64,000 nucleotides of DNA, taken from NCBI RefSeq assembly GCF_014639535.1, contig NZ_BMGA01000001.1, positions 558,001 through 622,000 on the forward strand, read 5' to 3'. Position 1 is the first letter of the stretch. Each line of letters opens with the position of its first letter. Origin of the DNA: Flavobacterium palustre (GTDB lineage: Bacteria; Bacteroidota; Bacteroidia; Flavobacteriales; Flavobacteriaceae). The notes beneath the pieces were generated by a model. That model saw only the letters and a program-made list of their open reading frames with translations. It was not told the origin of the DNA and ran no database searches. Below, piece after piece: positions 43,001 through 52,240 of this stretch. The position numbers and the translations under genes are program-made.

Positions 43001-43438
43001 GTTTTTATCCAAGTTTTGACGCGTAACTACTTTTTCAAAAAGCGCTTCGGGATAACTGACAATTACAGCCGGTTTTTTGCGGGAATTGATTCGGTTTAAT
43101 ACTTCAGCACGAAGCAACACATTGGCATTGTCAACCTCCTCTATCTGATACGGACGACGATAAGAACCAGGATAAAACAACACATCCTCTTCGCCTATCA
43201 TTTGTTCCAAATCGTTCAGATAATAAGCCGCTTCTTCTTTGTTATTTAAAATCACCAGAAAAGGCAATTCGGCTTTTTTAAAAACCGAACGAATCACAAA
43301 AGAAACCGCCGAACCCAGCAAACCACTAAGGTGCAATTTAGGCTGATTTCTTTGCTGTAAAGCTGCCGAAATTTGTTGGATTTTAGGCGAAGAATCGTAA
43401 ATGCTATATAAGACTTTCTTACTCAACTCGGGCATCAT
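40052..43438 (-). CDS. mfd: Transcription-repair coupling factor Mfd
   Basis: Mfd removes RNA polymerase stalled at DNA damage and recruits the UvrABC repair system. The 1,128 residues show the UvrB-like N-terminal region (FYPGSYRRPYQIEEVDNANVLLRAEVLNR, FSVRGGIVDVFSF), the CarD-like RNA polymerase interaction domain (LSVGDYVTHIDHGIGKFGGLQKI), the RecG-like motor with Walker A GDVGFGKTEVA, the DEEQ box (LIVDEEQKFG), TATPIPRTL and QMRGRVGRS, and a C-terminal TRCF domain. The start overlaps the preceding lipoprotein gene by 20 bases, indicating one operon. Confidence 0.97.
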   Translation of the reverse strand: MMPELSKKVLYSIYDSSPKIQQISAALQQRNQPKLHLSGLLGSAVSFVIRSVFKKAELPFLVILNNKEEAAYYLNDLEQMIGEEDVLFYPGSYRRPYQIEEVDNANVLLRAEVLNRINSRKKPAVIVSYPEALFEKVVTRQNLDKNTLKVSVGDKISIDFINEVLFEYEFKRVDFITEPGEFSVRGGIVDVFSFSNDNPYRIEFFGDEVESIRTFDVATQLSLEQKKKITIIPNVENKVFQENRESFLDYISEQTVICIQNTEDLLAQLDKQFARAEEAFEKLSKDIKHATPEDLFLNQKTFIKRALDFSIVEWSSKAIFRTTGKFEFHIQPQPSFNKQFDLLLNNLSENHFNGFKNYLFCSNEAQSKRFHDIFETLDEANSENIRKQYNTIVLPMYQGFIDEENQISCYTDHQIFERYHKFSIKNGYSKKQNITLKELTTLSVGDYVTHIDHGIGKFGGLQKIQVEGKTQETIKLIYADNDIVYVSIHSLHKISKYNGKDGTPPKIYKLGSNAWKALKQKTKARVKNIAFNLIQLYAKRRLEKGFQYAPDSYLQNELESSFIYEDTPDQIKSTAEVKADMESDRPMDRLVCGDVGFGKTEVAIRAAFKAVDNSKQVAILVPTTILAYQHFRTFSERLKDMPVKIGYLNRFRTAKQKSETLKELADGKLDIVIGTHQLVNKNVVFKDLGLLIVDEEQKFGVNVKDKLKTIAANVDTLTLTATPIPRTLQFSLMAARDLSVITTPPPNRYPIETNVVGFNEEVIRDAISYEIQRNGQVYFINNRIENIKEVAGMIQRLVPNAKVGIGHGQMDGKKLEELMLAFMNGEFDVLVATTIIESGLDVPNANTIFINNANNFGLSDLHQMRGRVGRSNKKAFCYFICPPYSSMTEEARKRIQALEQFSELGSGFNIAMKDLEIRGAGDLLGGEQSGFINEIGFDTYQKIMNEAIEELKENEFKDLYPVENDIETKEYVKDLQIDTDFELLFSDEYINNISERMNLYNELSAIKNEEELQVFQNKLIDRFGPLPPRANALMNSIRIKWVATRVGIEKLVMKQGKMIGYFVSDQQSDFYQSNRFHKVLQFVQKHASLCKMKEKQTANGLRLLLTFDNVKSTRRALELMELLGGKEI

Positions 43439-44066
43439 TTGGATTAATAATTCCTCTCGTAGCTGCCGAAATAACCGTTGGCATTACCGTATTATTAGGA
43501 ATAGCTCTGGCTGAATCCAACAACATACGCCTCATCTCGTCCTCACCTTCCTCAACCGGAATTTTGCTCTTCTCGGTAAGAATATCCATTTGACGTTGCA
43601 AAGTGGCCAATTCTTTATTGATTTCGCCCACTAATTGCACCACTTTTTTATCAGGAATATTATTCAGATGAATGTACATATCCAGTAATCGCACCTTAGT
43701 AATTAAAACCGAAATACGACTTTTGATTTGTGGTTTATCAAACAATACTGGAATATTCATATTCAACACCATCGCTTTTTTAGAAATAGCAGCGGATTTT
43801 TGCTGATAAGCACTGATTGTTTTCTTTGGTTTTTGACCTAATTCCTGCATAAATGCCCGCAAATCAACCCAAATTGTTATACTCTCCTCAGTAGCCTCAT
43901 TAATAGGCTCGTCATAAAAATCCCAGCCTTTCTGAATATTTTCAAAAATGATTTTTTTCTTTTTAGCGTCTTTAGCATTTTCGGCAATCCTTTGCTGATT
44001 AGCTTCCTTATTACAGGAAACCAATACCATCAGCAGGCTAAAAAAATATAATAGTTTGTTTTTCAT
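43419..44066 (-). CDS. Lipoprotein of unknown function, upstream of mfd
   Basis: The protein has a lipoprotein signal (MKNKLLYFFSLLMVLVSC, lipobox LVSC with Cys18 when counted from the ATG at 44066) and a mostly helical mature part of about 197 residues. I do not recognise a family. The ATG at 44078 is also possible, but a -7 box at 44086-44093 would leave almost no leader for it. The gene overlaps mfd by 20 bases. Highly charged helices (AENAKDAKKKKIIFENIQ; KELATLQRQMDILTEKSK) suggest coiled coils. Confidence 0.8.
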   Translation of the reverse strand: MKNKLLYFFSLLMVLVSCNKEANQQRIAENAKDAKKKKIIFENIQKGWDFYDEPINEATEESITIWVDLRAFMQELGQKPKKTISAYQQKSAAISKKAMVLNMNIPVLFDKPQIKSRISVLITKVRLLDMYIHLNNIPDKKVVQLVGEINKELATLQRQMDILTEKSKIPVEEGEDEMRRMLLDSARAIPNNTVMPTVISAATRGIINPNDARVE

Positions 44067-44085
44067 CGAATTTTTCATTGAAGCG

Positions 44086-44093
44086 CAAAGTTA
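44086..44093 (-). promoter_or_regulatory. -7 element of the lipoprotein-mfd operon
   Basis: Read on the minus strand the octamer is TAACTTTG, an exact TAnnTTTG match. It lies about 20 nt ahead of the ATG at 44066, supporting that start. Confidence 0.6.
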
Positions 44094-44146
44094 CAAAGTA
44101 AATTAATATTAAAAGAGGCAAAATTGCTATTCAAATTTTGTTTCGG

Positions 44147-44242
44147 GCGTTACCCTAAGGGTCGGGCTTTTCGTTTCAATCTTTTATTTTTTTTTCTAAA
44201 AAAATAAAAGGATTTCCACTGCAATCCCTAACGCTGCGAACT
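44147..44242. repeat. Intergenic repeat GGGCGTTACCC...CCCTAACGC
   Basis: The element of about 95 bp has inverted ends GCGTTA and TAACGC, a GC-rich left part (ACCCTAAGGGTCGGGC, itself a small palindrome ACCCTAAGGGT), and a central ATCTTTTATTTTTTT/AAAAAAATAAAAGGAT inverted pairing. It lies between the lipoprotein-mfd operon and the Rhs locus. From memory, this type is dispersed in Flavobacterium genomes. Confidence 0.7.
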
Positions 44243-44429
44243 AACGAAACAATCCCTAAAATACACGTATAACCTATTTTTAAACAACAAACTAAGAAAC
44301 AAAAACGCAAAAACATAAGAAAAACCCCTTAATAAACTATTTTTTTGATTAAAATATCACCTAAAGTGGGTATTGCGAAAACAATTTTAGCCAAATAATT
44401 TTGCGAAAATTTTCTAAAAACACTCTAAA

Positions 44430-44882
44430 ATGAATAAAATTCTCACTTTCCTACTGTTTTTATACTGTTGTATTGCTCAGGCACAAGACCGAATTACTTT
44501 TTCTTATGATGATGCAGGTAATCAAACACAGCGATTATTATGTATTAATTGCACAACATCAAAGATGACAGAGGAAAAGATAAGAGAAATCACTGCATTA
44601 GAAGACGAAGACTTGCAAAAATTCTTCCCTGAAGATCTTATTTCTTATTATCCTAATCCTGTAAAAGAAGAATTGTATCTCCAATGGGAACTTATTGAGG
44701 GCAACACGGTTTCTTCAATACAACTTTATGATTTGAATGGTCGTGTACTTGGTACTTTTTCTAATCTGGATAAAAAAAACAATCAAAACATTGCTTTTCA
44801 AAATTATCCAACAGGAATGTATGCGGTAATATTGTTTTATAAAAACGGAGAACAAAAATCAATTAAAATCGTTAAAAAATAA
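44430..44882 (+). CDS. Small T9SS-sorted protein with an Rhs-like YD motif
   Basis: The 150-residue protein has a signal peptide (MNKILTFLLFLYCCIAQA), then at the mature N-terminus the segment RITFSYDDAGNQTQRLL, which is a YD-repeat sequence as in Rhs proteins, and a CINC pair. From about residue 70 a type A T9SS sorting domain follows (SYYPNPVKEELYLQW, IQLYDLNGRVLG, YPTGMYAVILF, IVKK). It therefore should be exported through the outer membrane by the type IX machinery. The Rhs gene starts 3 nt after its stop, so they are one operon. It is likely an export or anchoring partner of the Rhs protein; this is inference. Confidence 0.87.
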   Translation: MNKILTFLLFLYCCIAQAQDRITFSYDDAGNQTQRLLCINCTTSKMTEEKIREITALEDEDLQKFFPEDLISYYPNPVKEELYLQWELIEGNTVSSIQLYDLNGRVLGTFSNLDKKNNQNIAFQNYPTGMYAVILFYKNGEQKSIKIVKK

Positions 44883-44885
44883 GAT

Positions 44886-47800
44886 ATGAAACAATTTTAC
44901 TATTTACTCATAATTTTCGGATATAGCTTATTTATTTCTGCCCAAACCACTGGTCCTACAGGTAATTCTACTGAAGTGGGGTTAACAAAAGGAGAGCTAT
45001 CAGTATCTCTTTCAGGTGCTGCAATTTATGATATTCCAATAAATGTTCCTCCGGGTATCAATAAAGTTGAACCAAAAGTAGGTTTGTCATATAATAGTCA
45101 AGGAAATAATGGTATTGCTGGTTATGGATGGAATATTTCTGGCTTGTCAACAATAACGCGCATAGCTTCCACAAAGTTTCATGATGGAAAAGTTGATGAA
45201 ATTAACTTTGATGATTTAGACAGATTTAGTTTAGACGGACAACGTTTAATGATAAAAAATGGAACTAATGGTTTATATGGAGCTGACAATACAGAGTATG
45301 AAACTGAAAATTTTTCCAATACAAGGATAACATCCTATGGTGTACATCCTTATGGAGCAAATTATGGACCGGCTTATTTTAAAGTAGAATATCAAGATGG
45401 TTCTAAAGCTTATTATGGCAGTTCAACTGATTCTCGTTCTATTTCAGCATGGGCAATTACCTATTGGGAAAACGCACAAGGCGTACGAGTTAATTATAAT
45501 TATAATAATTCAAACAATAACCTAAGTATTAACAGTATTAATTTCGGTTCTATAGGGGGAGTTGAAGGGATTAATAAAATTCAATTTACTTATAAAACAA
45601 GGGAACGGTTAGAGGAAATTTATGTAGGTGGACAAAGTATTATAAATAACACTATTTTAAGCGGTATTGCAGTAATAGGAAATGGAGAAGGATATAGAAA
45701 TTATGCTTTAGAATATGACAAAACTTCTTTGAATTATGAGCGCCTTATAAGTATTACTGAGAAAAACGGAGATAATTCTAAAAGTTATAATCCGACGGTT
45801 TTTGAATATGAAAATATAAATGATGAAGTTTTAATATCTCCAAACATTACTAAAATAACTAGAGATTGTCCAACGATTTCCAATGATCTTCATAATTCAG
45901 CGATTACAGGAGATTTTGATAATGATGGTAAGATTGATGTTATTACATATGACCCAAATTTGTTTTATAAGGAGATACCAGCAACCTATAAACCAACCGT
46001 TCAGCTTTTTCAAAATTTAGATTCTCAAAGTAGCAGCATAAATCAAGGGAATTGTTTTGATGTTGATGGAGTAGTTAAAAGTATATTTGCAGTAAATTAT
46101 TTGAAAGGAGACGTACAGAATAATTCTAATATCCATCTAAGCGGAGGATGGTGTTCTATTTCGACGGATCCTATCACCAAAGCTACTAAGTTTAATGTTT
46201 CATCAGGAAATAAAGATAATACAGTAAACTTAGAATCTTCTTTTGAATATATCTTTCCTAAATCTAGTTATACAGGAACTGCGTTTAGGAAGTTTGATGT
46301 AATGTATTATCCTGGAGATTTTAATGGTGATGGTATAACAGATATTATTGCTTTAGAAACAGGATCAAGAACATGGAATTTGAATGATAGATCCAGTTGT
46401 GATTTAGATATAGTAGGTCAAACATTTTTTGTAAATTTAGATAAGCGTAGCTTAAATAATGTAAATTTTTCGGGGTACTTAGAAAAGTATGAATATCAAG
46501 AACTTAATACTGGCCTTAGTAGTGATTCATTTTCTGTAGTTCAAAAAGTGTTAACTGGAGATTTTAATGGTGATGGTAAAACTGATTTAATTGTTTTTAG
46601 AAATCATTATTATGACAATGGGATAAGTTCTTATTATCCATTTTTAGGTATTGATGTTTATTCATTGAATGAATCAAATATGTTGACAAAAATTTGTACG
46701 ACAGATTTTCTGGGGTTATCAACCATGTGTACAGATTTGATTGCTGGAGATTTTAATGGTGATGGTAAAGTTGATATTATGAATGATGACAATAGAATCT
46801 TTACATCAACAGGCAATTCTTTTGTTATTAATAATATAGGCTCCTATTATCATCCTTCATTTACGAAGTTTTTCTTTGATTTTAATGGAGATGGTAAAAC
46901 AGATATTTTATATTATTCAGTTGATTCTAATAATGGAGATATTAATTTGAAGTATAATAACAACAAGAATAATGGGGATTTTAAAAATTCTGAAATTACC
47001 TCATTTATGATAACTCGTTCTTTCTTAGATAGTAAAAGCATGTATGGCACACTGATACCTACTGTTTTAACATCTGAAGATGAAGATAAAGGTCCTGAAT
47101 TATGTTTAATAGGTAGAGATGGAATTTTAAGAATAAAACATACAAATAATTCTAATAATGATAAATTACTTAAAAAAGTAACGATTGGTAACGGAGTAAA
47201 AGAATCAATTACTTATTTATCAATGGATCCTACTTCTAAATATAATAATAATTCCATATATACTGCTAGTCATAATATTGAAAATTATCCTGATTTGGAT
47301 ATACTAAGTTTACCTAATAATAAAGTTGTTGTCAAAATAGAGCAACAAAGCTCAACTTCTTATAAGAAACAATTATACTCTTATTATGGGGGAGTTTCTA
47401 ATTTAGAAGGATTAGGTTTTCTTGGTTTTAGAGCAACTATGCGTACTAATTGGCACGATGATAATACGCAAATTATATCATATATTGCTAAAAATGATAT
47501 TAATTTAAGAGGTGCTAATATTGAAAACTATTCTGTTTTAGGCTTATCATCACCAGAGAATACACCAACTAATTTTATAAATAAATCGATATTGACGTAT
47601 GATAGTCAATTATTACCAAACAAAGTTTTTAAACTAAAAAACACTACAACACAGCAGTTTAATAGTTTAGAAAATACCAGTAGTGAGACAACTACGAGTT
47701 ATGATAATTATAATAATCCCACAACAAATACAACTTATTTGAAAAATGGAGGAGTCACTGAGCAAACTACAATAACTAATATTGATTATGATAACCAACC

Positions 47801-50800
47801 CACAGGAGCAACTTATTATATAGGGCGTCCAACCAAAAAAGTAACAACTATTACCGTATCAGGAGATACAATGAGTAATGAAGAATTGTACACGTATACA
47901 AATCATCTATTAACTAAAATAGAAAAGAAAGGACATAATACCAACTTTATTACTGAAAAGAATGACTATGATAGTTTTGGGAATATCACTAAAAAAACAA
48001 TTTCTGGTTCTGATTTCAGTCCCAGAGTAACTGATTATGAGTACGATACTTCAGGACGATTTTTAACCAAAAGTATTGATGTTGAACGATTATCTACCAC
48101 TTACAGCTATAACACAGCCAATGGATTACTAAATTCAGAAACCAATCCTTATGGATTAACAACAACTTATATATATGACTCTTGGTTCAAAAAAATAAAA
48201 ACCACCGATTATTTAGGAAAAAACGCTACCTATCAATATTTTCAACTTGCACAAGAAACACAAATATCGATAAGTTGTGACGATGGTAGTTATAGCCAAG
48301 AAAGATATGATGATTTAGGACGAAAAATAAAAGCAAGTGTCAGAGATGTTACAGACACACCAAGTGTTATTTCATACACCTACGATATATACGATAGAAA
48401 TATCAAAGTAAGCGAACCTTATTACGGAGGTTTTCCTACACAATGGAATGAGGTAAAATTTGATGAATATGGTAGACCAATTCAAAATATTCTTTTTACA
48501 GGAAAAACTATTAATATTAGCTATTCTGGCTTAACTACTACAATAGATGAAGGTACTAAAACCAAATTGATTACTAAAAATTCCTTGGGAAATGTGGTAA
48601 TTATGACCGATTCTCCTAGAGGAACGATTTACTATACTTATTTTGCTAATGGTAATCTAAAAACTACTGATTATGATGGAGTAGTGACAACAATAGAGCA
48701 AGATGGGTGGGGAAGAAAAACGAAATTGATAGACCCTTCGGCAGGCACTTATACCTATACTTATAATTCATTGGGAGAAACTACTAGTGAAACTACTCCA
48801 AATGGAACTACTACCTATACTTTAGATCCTGCAGTAGGAAAACTAATTAAAAAAACAATTGTAGGGTCTAAAACAAATAGTGAAACAACTTATAATTATG
48901 ACACAACCACTAAATTACTTACTTCGACTCTTTTTAAAGATATTTTTGAAGGAGATATGATTACTAATAATAGTTTTGAATATGATTCCTATAACAGATT
49001 GTATAAATCGACTGAAACAACTCCTTATGCTACTTTTTTAAAACAATTTACTTTTGATGATTATGGGAATGTTAGGTTTGAAACTATAACAGGAACTGCA
49101 AACGGAAAAACAAGTTCAAAAACTATTATGCATACTTATCAAAATGGACAACATTTGAAAATACAGGATAATGGTCGATTCGGCCCCATACTGTGGCAAA
49201 TTAACAATTTAAATCGACGAGGACAAATTCTTTCAGCACAATTAGGAAATAGTATTAGTATAACTAATACTTATGATTCGTATGGTTTTGCTACCAAGTT
49301 TAAATATGACAAAGGAAGTGATAACGTAATGACATTAAACAATACATTTGATTCACAGAAAAGCAACTTAATATCCAGAAATAATAATTTGTTTAATTAT
49401 TCTGAAACTTTTGATTATGACAATCTAGATAGACTTACAGATTTTATTACTGACAACACATTTTTATACAATACGTTTGATACAACATCAGTTGAAGGTT
49501 ACGAAGTAGAAGGAGGAGCTACAATAACGAGCTCAGGAGGATTGCTCAATGTAAAAGCAAGTACAGCGGGAGCTACAGTTAAAAAAACACTTTTGGCAGA
49601 TGCTAGTACAGGAGAAAAAATAGAATTGAGTTTTTCTTTTCAAAGAGTATTAGGAAATAGCACATTGAACGTATATATTCAAGAACAAAATAGAACTACA
49701 GGAGCAATAACTAAATACTTTAAAACTTTAGCCTCTCCAGGAATAATAAATATAAATCACACTTCAACTCAGGATGCAATCTTGACTTTAAGAATAGAGA
49801 ATGTTAACGCTACAAGAATAAACGATTTTACTATAAACAATGTTATTGCTAAAAGGATATTTAACAATAACCCCCAAGAATATGACGATAGAGGTAGAAT
49901 AACGCAAAATGCAATAGGAACTTATAACTACACCAATGCTTCCAAAGTTTACCAAAATACATCGGTAGATATAAATCCAGATGCAAAAAACTATTATACT
50001 ATTAATCATGAGCAAAATATTACATATAATACCTTCAAAAGTCCTTATCAAATTGAGGAAGTAGGAAAAGATAAAATAAATTTTACTTATAATGATAATA
50101 ACAGTCGTAGTGCGATGTTTTATGGTAGTTTAGATACTGATAAACTATCAAGACCATTACGTAAATACTATAGTGCCGATGGTAGTATGGAGATTAAACA
50201 TAATATGCTGACTGGAGCAATGGAGTTTATCACCTACATAGATGGAGATGCCTATACAGCCTCAGTAGTATTAAAAAGTGATGGAACCACCCAGAATTAT
50301 TTATATTTGCATAGAGATTACCAAGGGAGTATTTTAGCAATTAGTAATGAGGCGGGAGCAATTGTAGAAAAACGTCATTTTGATGCCTGGGGTAGTATTG
50401 TAAGAGTACAAGACGGTGCAGGAAATACATTAAATGATCTTACTATATTGGATAGAGGTTATACAGGACACGAACATTTGCAAAGTGTCAATCTTATTCA
50501 TATGAATGGGCGTTTGTATGATCCTAAATTACACCGTTTTCTACAACCAGATAACAATATTCAAGATCCACTTAATACTCAAAACTTTAATCGTTACGGT
50601 TACGTTCTTAATAACCCGCTGAAATATACAGACCCAAGTGGTGAATTTTGGCAATTTGTTGTAGGTGCGATCTTTACAGGGTATGTAAGTGGTGTTCAGG
50701 CTAGTAATGGAGAATTGAATCCTACTAAATGGAATTCCACTACATGGACTAATGCTGCTTTAGGTGGAGCATCATTCGGATTATCTACTGTTGCAACAAA

Positions 50801-51488
50801 TTATGCAAATGAATACATTGTTAATTACAATAAACCTCCTGAAATAGCAGGTAATTCGATAAATATAGGAGATATCAAGAGTAATAATACTCATTCGTAT
50901 ATCTCTAATAATAATTCAGGTTCTACCTCACAAACTAGTGGTGGACAATATTATGGAGGTGATGGAAGTGGTAGTTTTTTAGATTATTTTAGTAGATTTG
51001 TTTATGAAACAGACCAATTCAATCCGATAGCCCTTGCATGGGATGGAATAAAAGGGCATATTACAGGTTCAGACAGATACGGTAATGCATTATCAGGCTT
51101 TGAGTCTAGTATGAAAATTGTAAGTGCTGTCCCTATGACAAAAGCAGCTAGTATTGTTACTAATGCTAGTGAGGCTGCTATTTTTAATGGAGGTAAAACC
51201 TTTGCGCAGTACAAAATTGCAAGAGGAGGAACCGAAACTTTAGCTCATATACAAACATCTACTGGTGTACAAAGAATTAGTACTGAGTTTCATCATATGT
51301 TTATAACCCAACGAATGCAAAGAGCTTATAATTTGCCAAATTGGATGGTAAATAATAGAATTAATGTTTTTAAATTAAATACGATTCAGCATTCGCTAGT
51401 TGATCCATATAGATATAATTTCTTGAGAGCAGGAATTAAACCACAAGTAGGATGGTTTGGACAATATAATTGGTTTACTAAATTTTAA
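44886..51488 (+). CDS. SpvB/FG-GAP/Rhs polymorphic toxin with HNH-like nuclease tip
   Basis: The 2,200-residue protein has a signal peptide (about 1-19), an SpvB-type domain (VSLSGAAIYDIPINVPPGINKVEPKVGLSYNSQG), five FG-GAP/VCBS-type DxDxDG calcium motifs (GDFDNDG near 342, GDFNGDG near 477, 558 and 621, FDFNGDG near 665), then many YD repeats from about 950 to 1,900, and the Rhs core end RYGYVLNNPLKYTDPSG with Asp at about 1916. This is the plan of fused TcB/TcC-like cocoons that enclose a toxin. The tip after the core (about 280 residues) ends in EFHHMFITQR (His2136, His2137) and NTIQHS (His2169), an HNH-like pattern. No T9SS domain is present. A probable immunity gene follows after 4 nt. 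Confidence 0.9.
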   Translation: MKQFYYLLIIFGYSLFISAQTTGPTGNSTEVGLTKGELSVSLSGAAIYDIPINVPPGINKVEPKVGLSYNSQGNNGIAGYGWNISGLSTITRIASTKFHDGKVDEINFDDLDRFSLDGQRLMIKNGTNGLYGADNTEYETENFSNTRITSYGVHPYGANYGPAYFKVEYQDGSKAYYGSSTDSRSISAWAITYWENAQGVRVNYNYNNSNNNLSINSINFGSIGGVEGINKIQFTYKTRERLEEIYVGGQSIINNTILSGIAVIGNGEGYRNYALEYDKTSLNYERLISITEKNGDNSKSYNPTVFEYENINDEVLISPNITKITRDCPTISNDLHNSAITGDFDNDGKIDVITYDPNLFYKEIPATYKPTVQLFQNLDSQSSSINQGNCFDVDGVVKSIFAVNYLKGDVQNNSNIHLSGGWCSISTDPITKATKFNVSSGNKDNTVNLESSFEYIFPKSSYTGTAFRKFDVMYYPGDFNGDGITDIIALETGSRTWNLNDRSSCDLDIVGQTFFVNLDKRSLNNVNFSGYLEKYEYQELNTGLSSDSFSVVQKVLTGDFNGDGKTDLIVFRNHYYDNGISSYYPFLGIDVYSLNESNMLTKICTTDFLGLSTMCTDLIAGDFNGDGKVDIMNDDNRIFTSTGNSFVINNIGSYYHPSFTKFFFDFNGDGKTDILYYSVDSNNGDINLKYNNNKNNGDFKNSEITSFMITRSFLDSKSMYGTLIPTVLTSEDEDKGPELCLIGRDGILRIKHTNNSNNDKLLKKVTIGNGVKESITYLSMDPTSKYNNNSIYTASHNIENYPDLDILSLPNNKVVVKIEQQSSTSYKKQLYSYYGGVSNLEGLGFLGFRATMRTNWHDDNTQIISYIAKNDINLRGANIENYSVLGLSSPENTPTNFINKSILTYDSQLLPNKVFKLKNTTTQQFNSLENTSSETTTSYDNYNNPTTNTTYLKNGGVTEQTTITNIDYDNQPTGATYYIGRPTKKVTTITVSGDTMSNEELYTYTNHLLTKIEKKGHNTNFITEKNDYDSFGNITKKTISGSDFSPRVTDYEYDTSGRFLTKSIDVERLSTTYSYNTANGLLNSETNPYGLTTTYIYDSWFKKIKTTDYLGKNATYQYFQLAQETQISISCDDGSYSQERYDDLGRKIKASVRDVTDTPSVISYTYDIYDRNIKVSEPYYGGFPTQWNEVKFDEYGRPIQNILFTGKTINISYSGLTTTIDEGTKTKLITKNSLGNVVIMTDSPRGTIYYTYFANGNLKTTDYDGVVTTIEQDGWGRKTKLIDPSAGTYTYTYNSLGETTSETTPNGTTTYTLDPAVGKLIKKTIVGSKTNSETTYNYDTTTKLLTSTLFKDIFEGDMITNNSFEYDSYNRLYKSTETTPYATFLKQFTFDDYGNVRFETITGTANGKTSSKTIMHTYQNGQHLKIQDNGRFGPILWQINNLNRRGQILSAQLGNSISITNTYDSYGFATKFKYDKGSDNVMTLNNTFDSQKSNLISRNNNLFNYSETFDYDNLDRLTDFITDNTFLYNTFDTTSVEGYEVEGGATITSSGGLLNVKASTAGATVKKTLLADASTGEKIELSFSFQRVLGNSTLNVYIQEQNRTTGAITKYFKTLASPGIININHTSTQDAILTLRIENVNATRINDFTINNVIAKRIFNNNPQEYDDRGRITQNAIGTYNYTNASKVYQNTSVDINPDAKNYYTINHEQNITYNTFKSPYQIEEVGKDKINFTYNDNNSRSAMFYGSLDTDKLSRPLRKYYSADGSMEIKHNMLTGAMEFITYIDGDAYTASVVLKSDGTTQNYLYLHRDYQGSILAISNEAGAIVEKRHFDAWGSIVRVQDGAGNTLNDLTILDRGYTGHEHLQSVNLIHMNGRLYDPKLHRFLQPDNNIQDPLNTQNFNRYGYVLNNPLKYTDPSGEFWQFVVGAIFTGYVSGVQASNGELNPTKWNSTTWTNAALGGASFGLSTVATNYANEYIVNYNKPPEIAGNSINIGDIKSNNTHSYISNNNSGSTSQTSGGQYYGGDGSGSFLDYFSRFVYETDQFNPIALAWDGIKGHITGSDRYGNALSGFESSMKIVSAVPMTKAASIVTNASEAAIFNGGKTFAQYKIARGGTETLAHIQTSTGVQRISTEFHHMFITQRMQRAYNLPNWMVNNRINVFKLNTIQHSLVDPYRYNFLRAGIKPQVGWFGQYNWFTKF

Positions 51489-51492
51489 TATT

Positions 51493-52116
51493 ATGTTAGG
51501 ATTATTTAAAAGAACGAAGATAGAAAGTTGGGAAACAAATTTATTAATTAATGTCTTTAATAAAGTTTCTATTAATGATTCCATGTTTTTTATTCGTCAA
51601 ATTAATGATGGATTGCTCAGAGGTGTTTTAATTGGAGTTAGTGATATACATGGGTATGTTGGGTTTTCATATAACTCAAAAGTTTATAATAAATTTTATG
51701 ATAAAAACGGTAGAAATTTCAAATTTGAAAACATTAAAGTATTTGATATTAAGTCCAACAAATATTTAAATCTTTCAATTTATTTTTCTTTTGGAGTTAT
51801 AAATGGATATTCTGTTGAAAAAAATGGGAAATATAAACTCGATATTTCAAACATTAATACAGATGGAGTTCAAAAAATATATTTTGACACTATTGATTAT
51901 GATAAAATATCTAAAATTTTTACACCAAGAGAAAAAGAATTATTAAATCCATCAGAAATATATTTAGTAAAATTAAAAGATAAGGATTATTATCATTTAA
52001 AGGATCTGGAAGATGGAGATTTCTTAGGGATAGATATCGATAAAAATGTTTATAAGATTACTCACGATCCATTTGAGATAAATCCTTTGAGTGATAAATT
52101 AGAGGAAATATTATAG
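51493..52116 (+). CDS. Probable immunity protein for the Rhs toxin tip
   Basis: This 207-residue cytosolic protein matches no family I recognise. It starts with MLGLFKRTKIESWETNLLINVFNKV and is rich in Ile, Lys, Asn and Tyr, with strongly AT-rich codons unlike the flanking core genes. It has no signal peptide or membrane helix. It begins 4 nt after the Rhs stop on the same strand, the usual place for an immunity gene, which is the main reason for the call. An upstream in-frame ATG at 51457 lies inside the Rhs gene and is not needed. Confidence 0.65.
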   Translation: MLGLFKRTKIESWETNLLINVFNKVSINDSMFFIRQINDGLLRGVLIGVSDIHGYVGFSYNSKVYNKFYDKNGRNFKFENIKVFDIKSNKYLNLSIYFSFGVINGYSVEKNGKYKLDISNINTDGVQKIYFDTIDYDKISKIFTPREKELLNPSEIYLVKLKDKDYYHLKDLEDGDFLGIDIDKNVYKITHDPFEINPLSDKLEEIL

Positions 52117-52240
52117 AAGAAATTATATGGTTATGTTCGTGCAAATGAATACAGATTGAAGTTCTTGTGAAAATAATTTTAATTTAAAAATGTGAAATCG
52201 AATTCGTTTGATTACACATTTTTTTATCACATAGGTTACA

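Noticed and set aside
44883-44885. Small T9SS gene as an N-terminal fragment of a frameshifted Rhs gene
   Set aside because: Both proteins have their own signal peptide and the small one ends in a complete sorting domain, so they are two intact genes.
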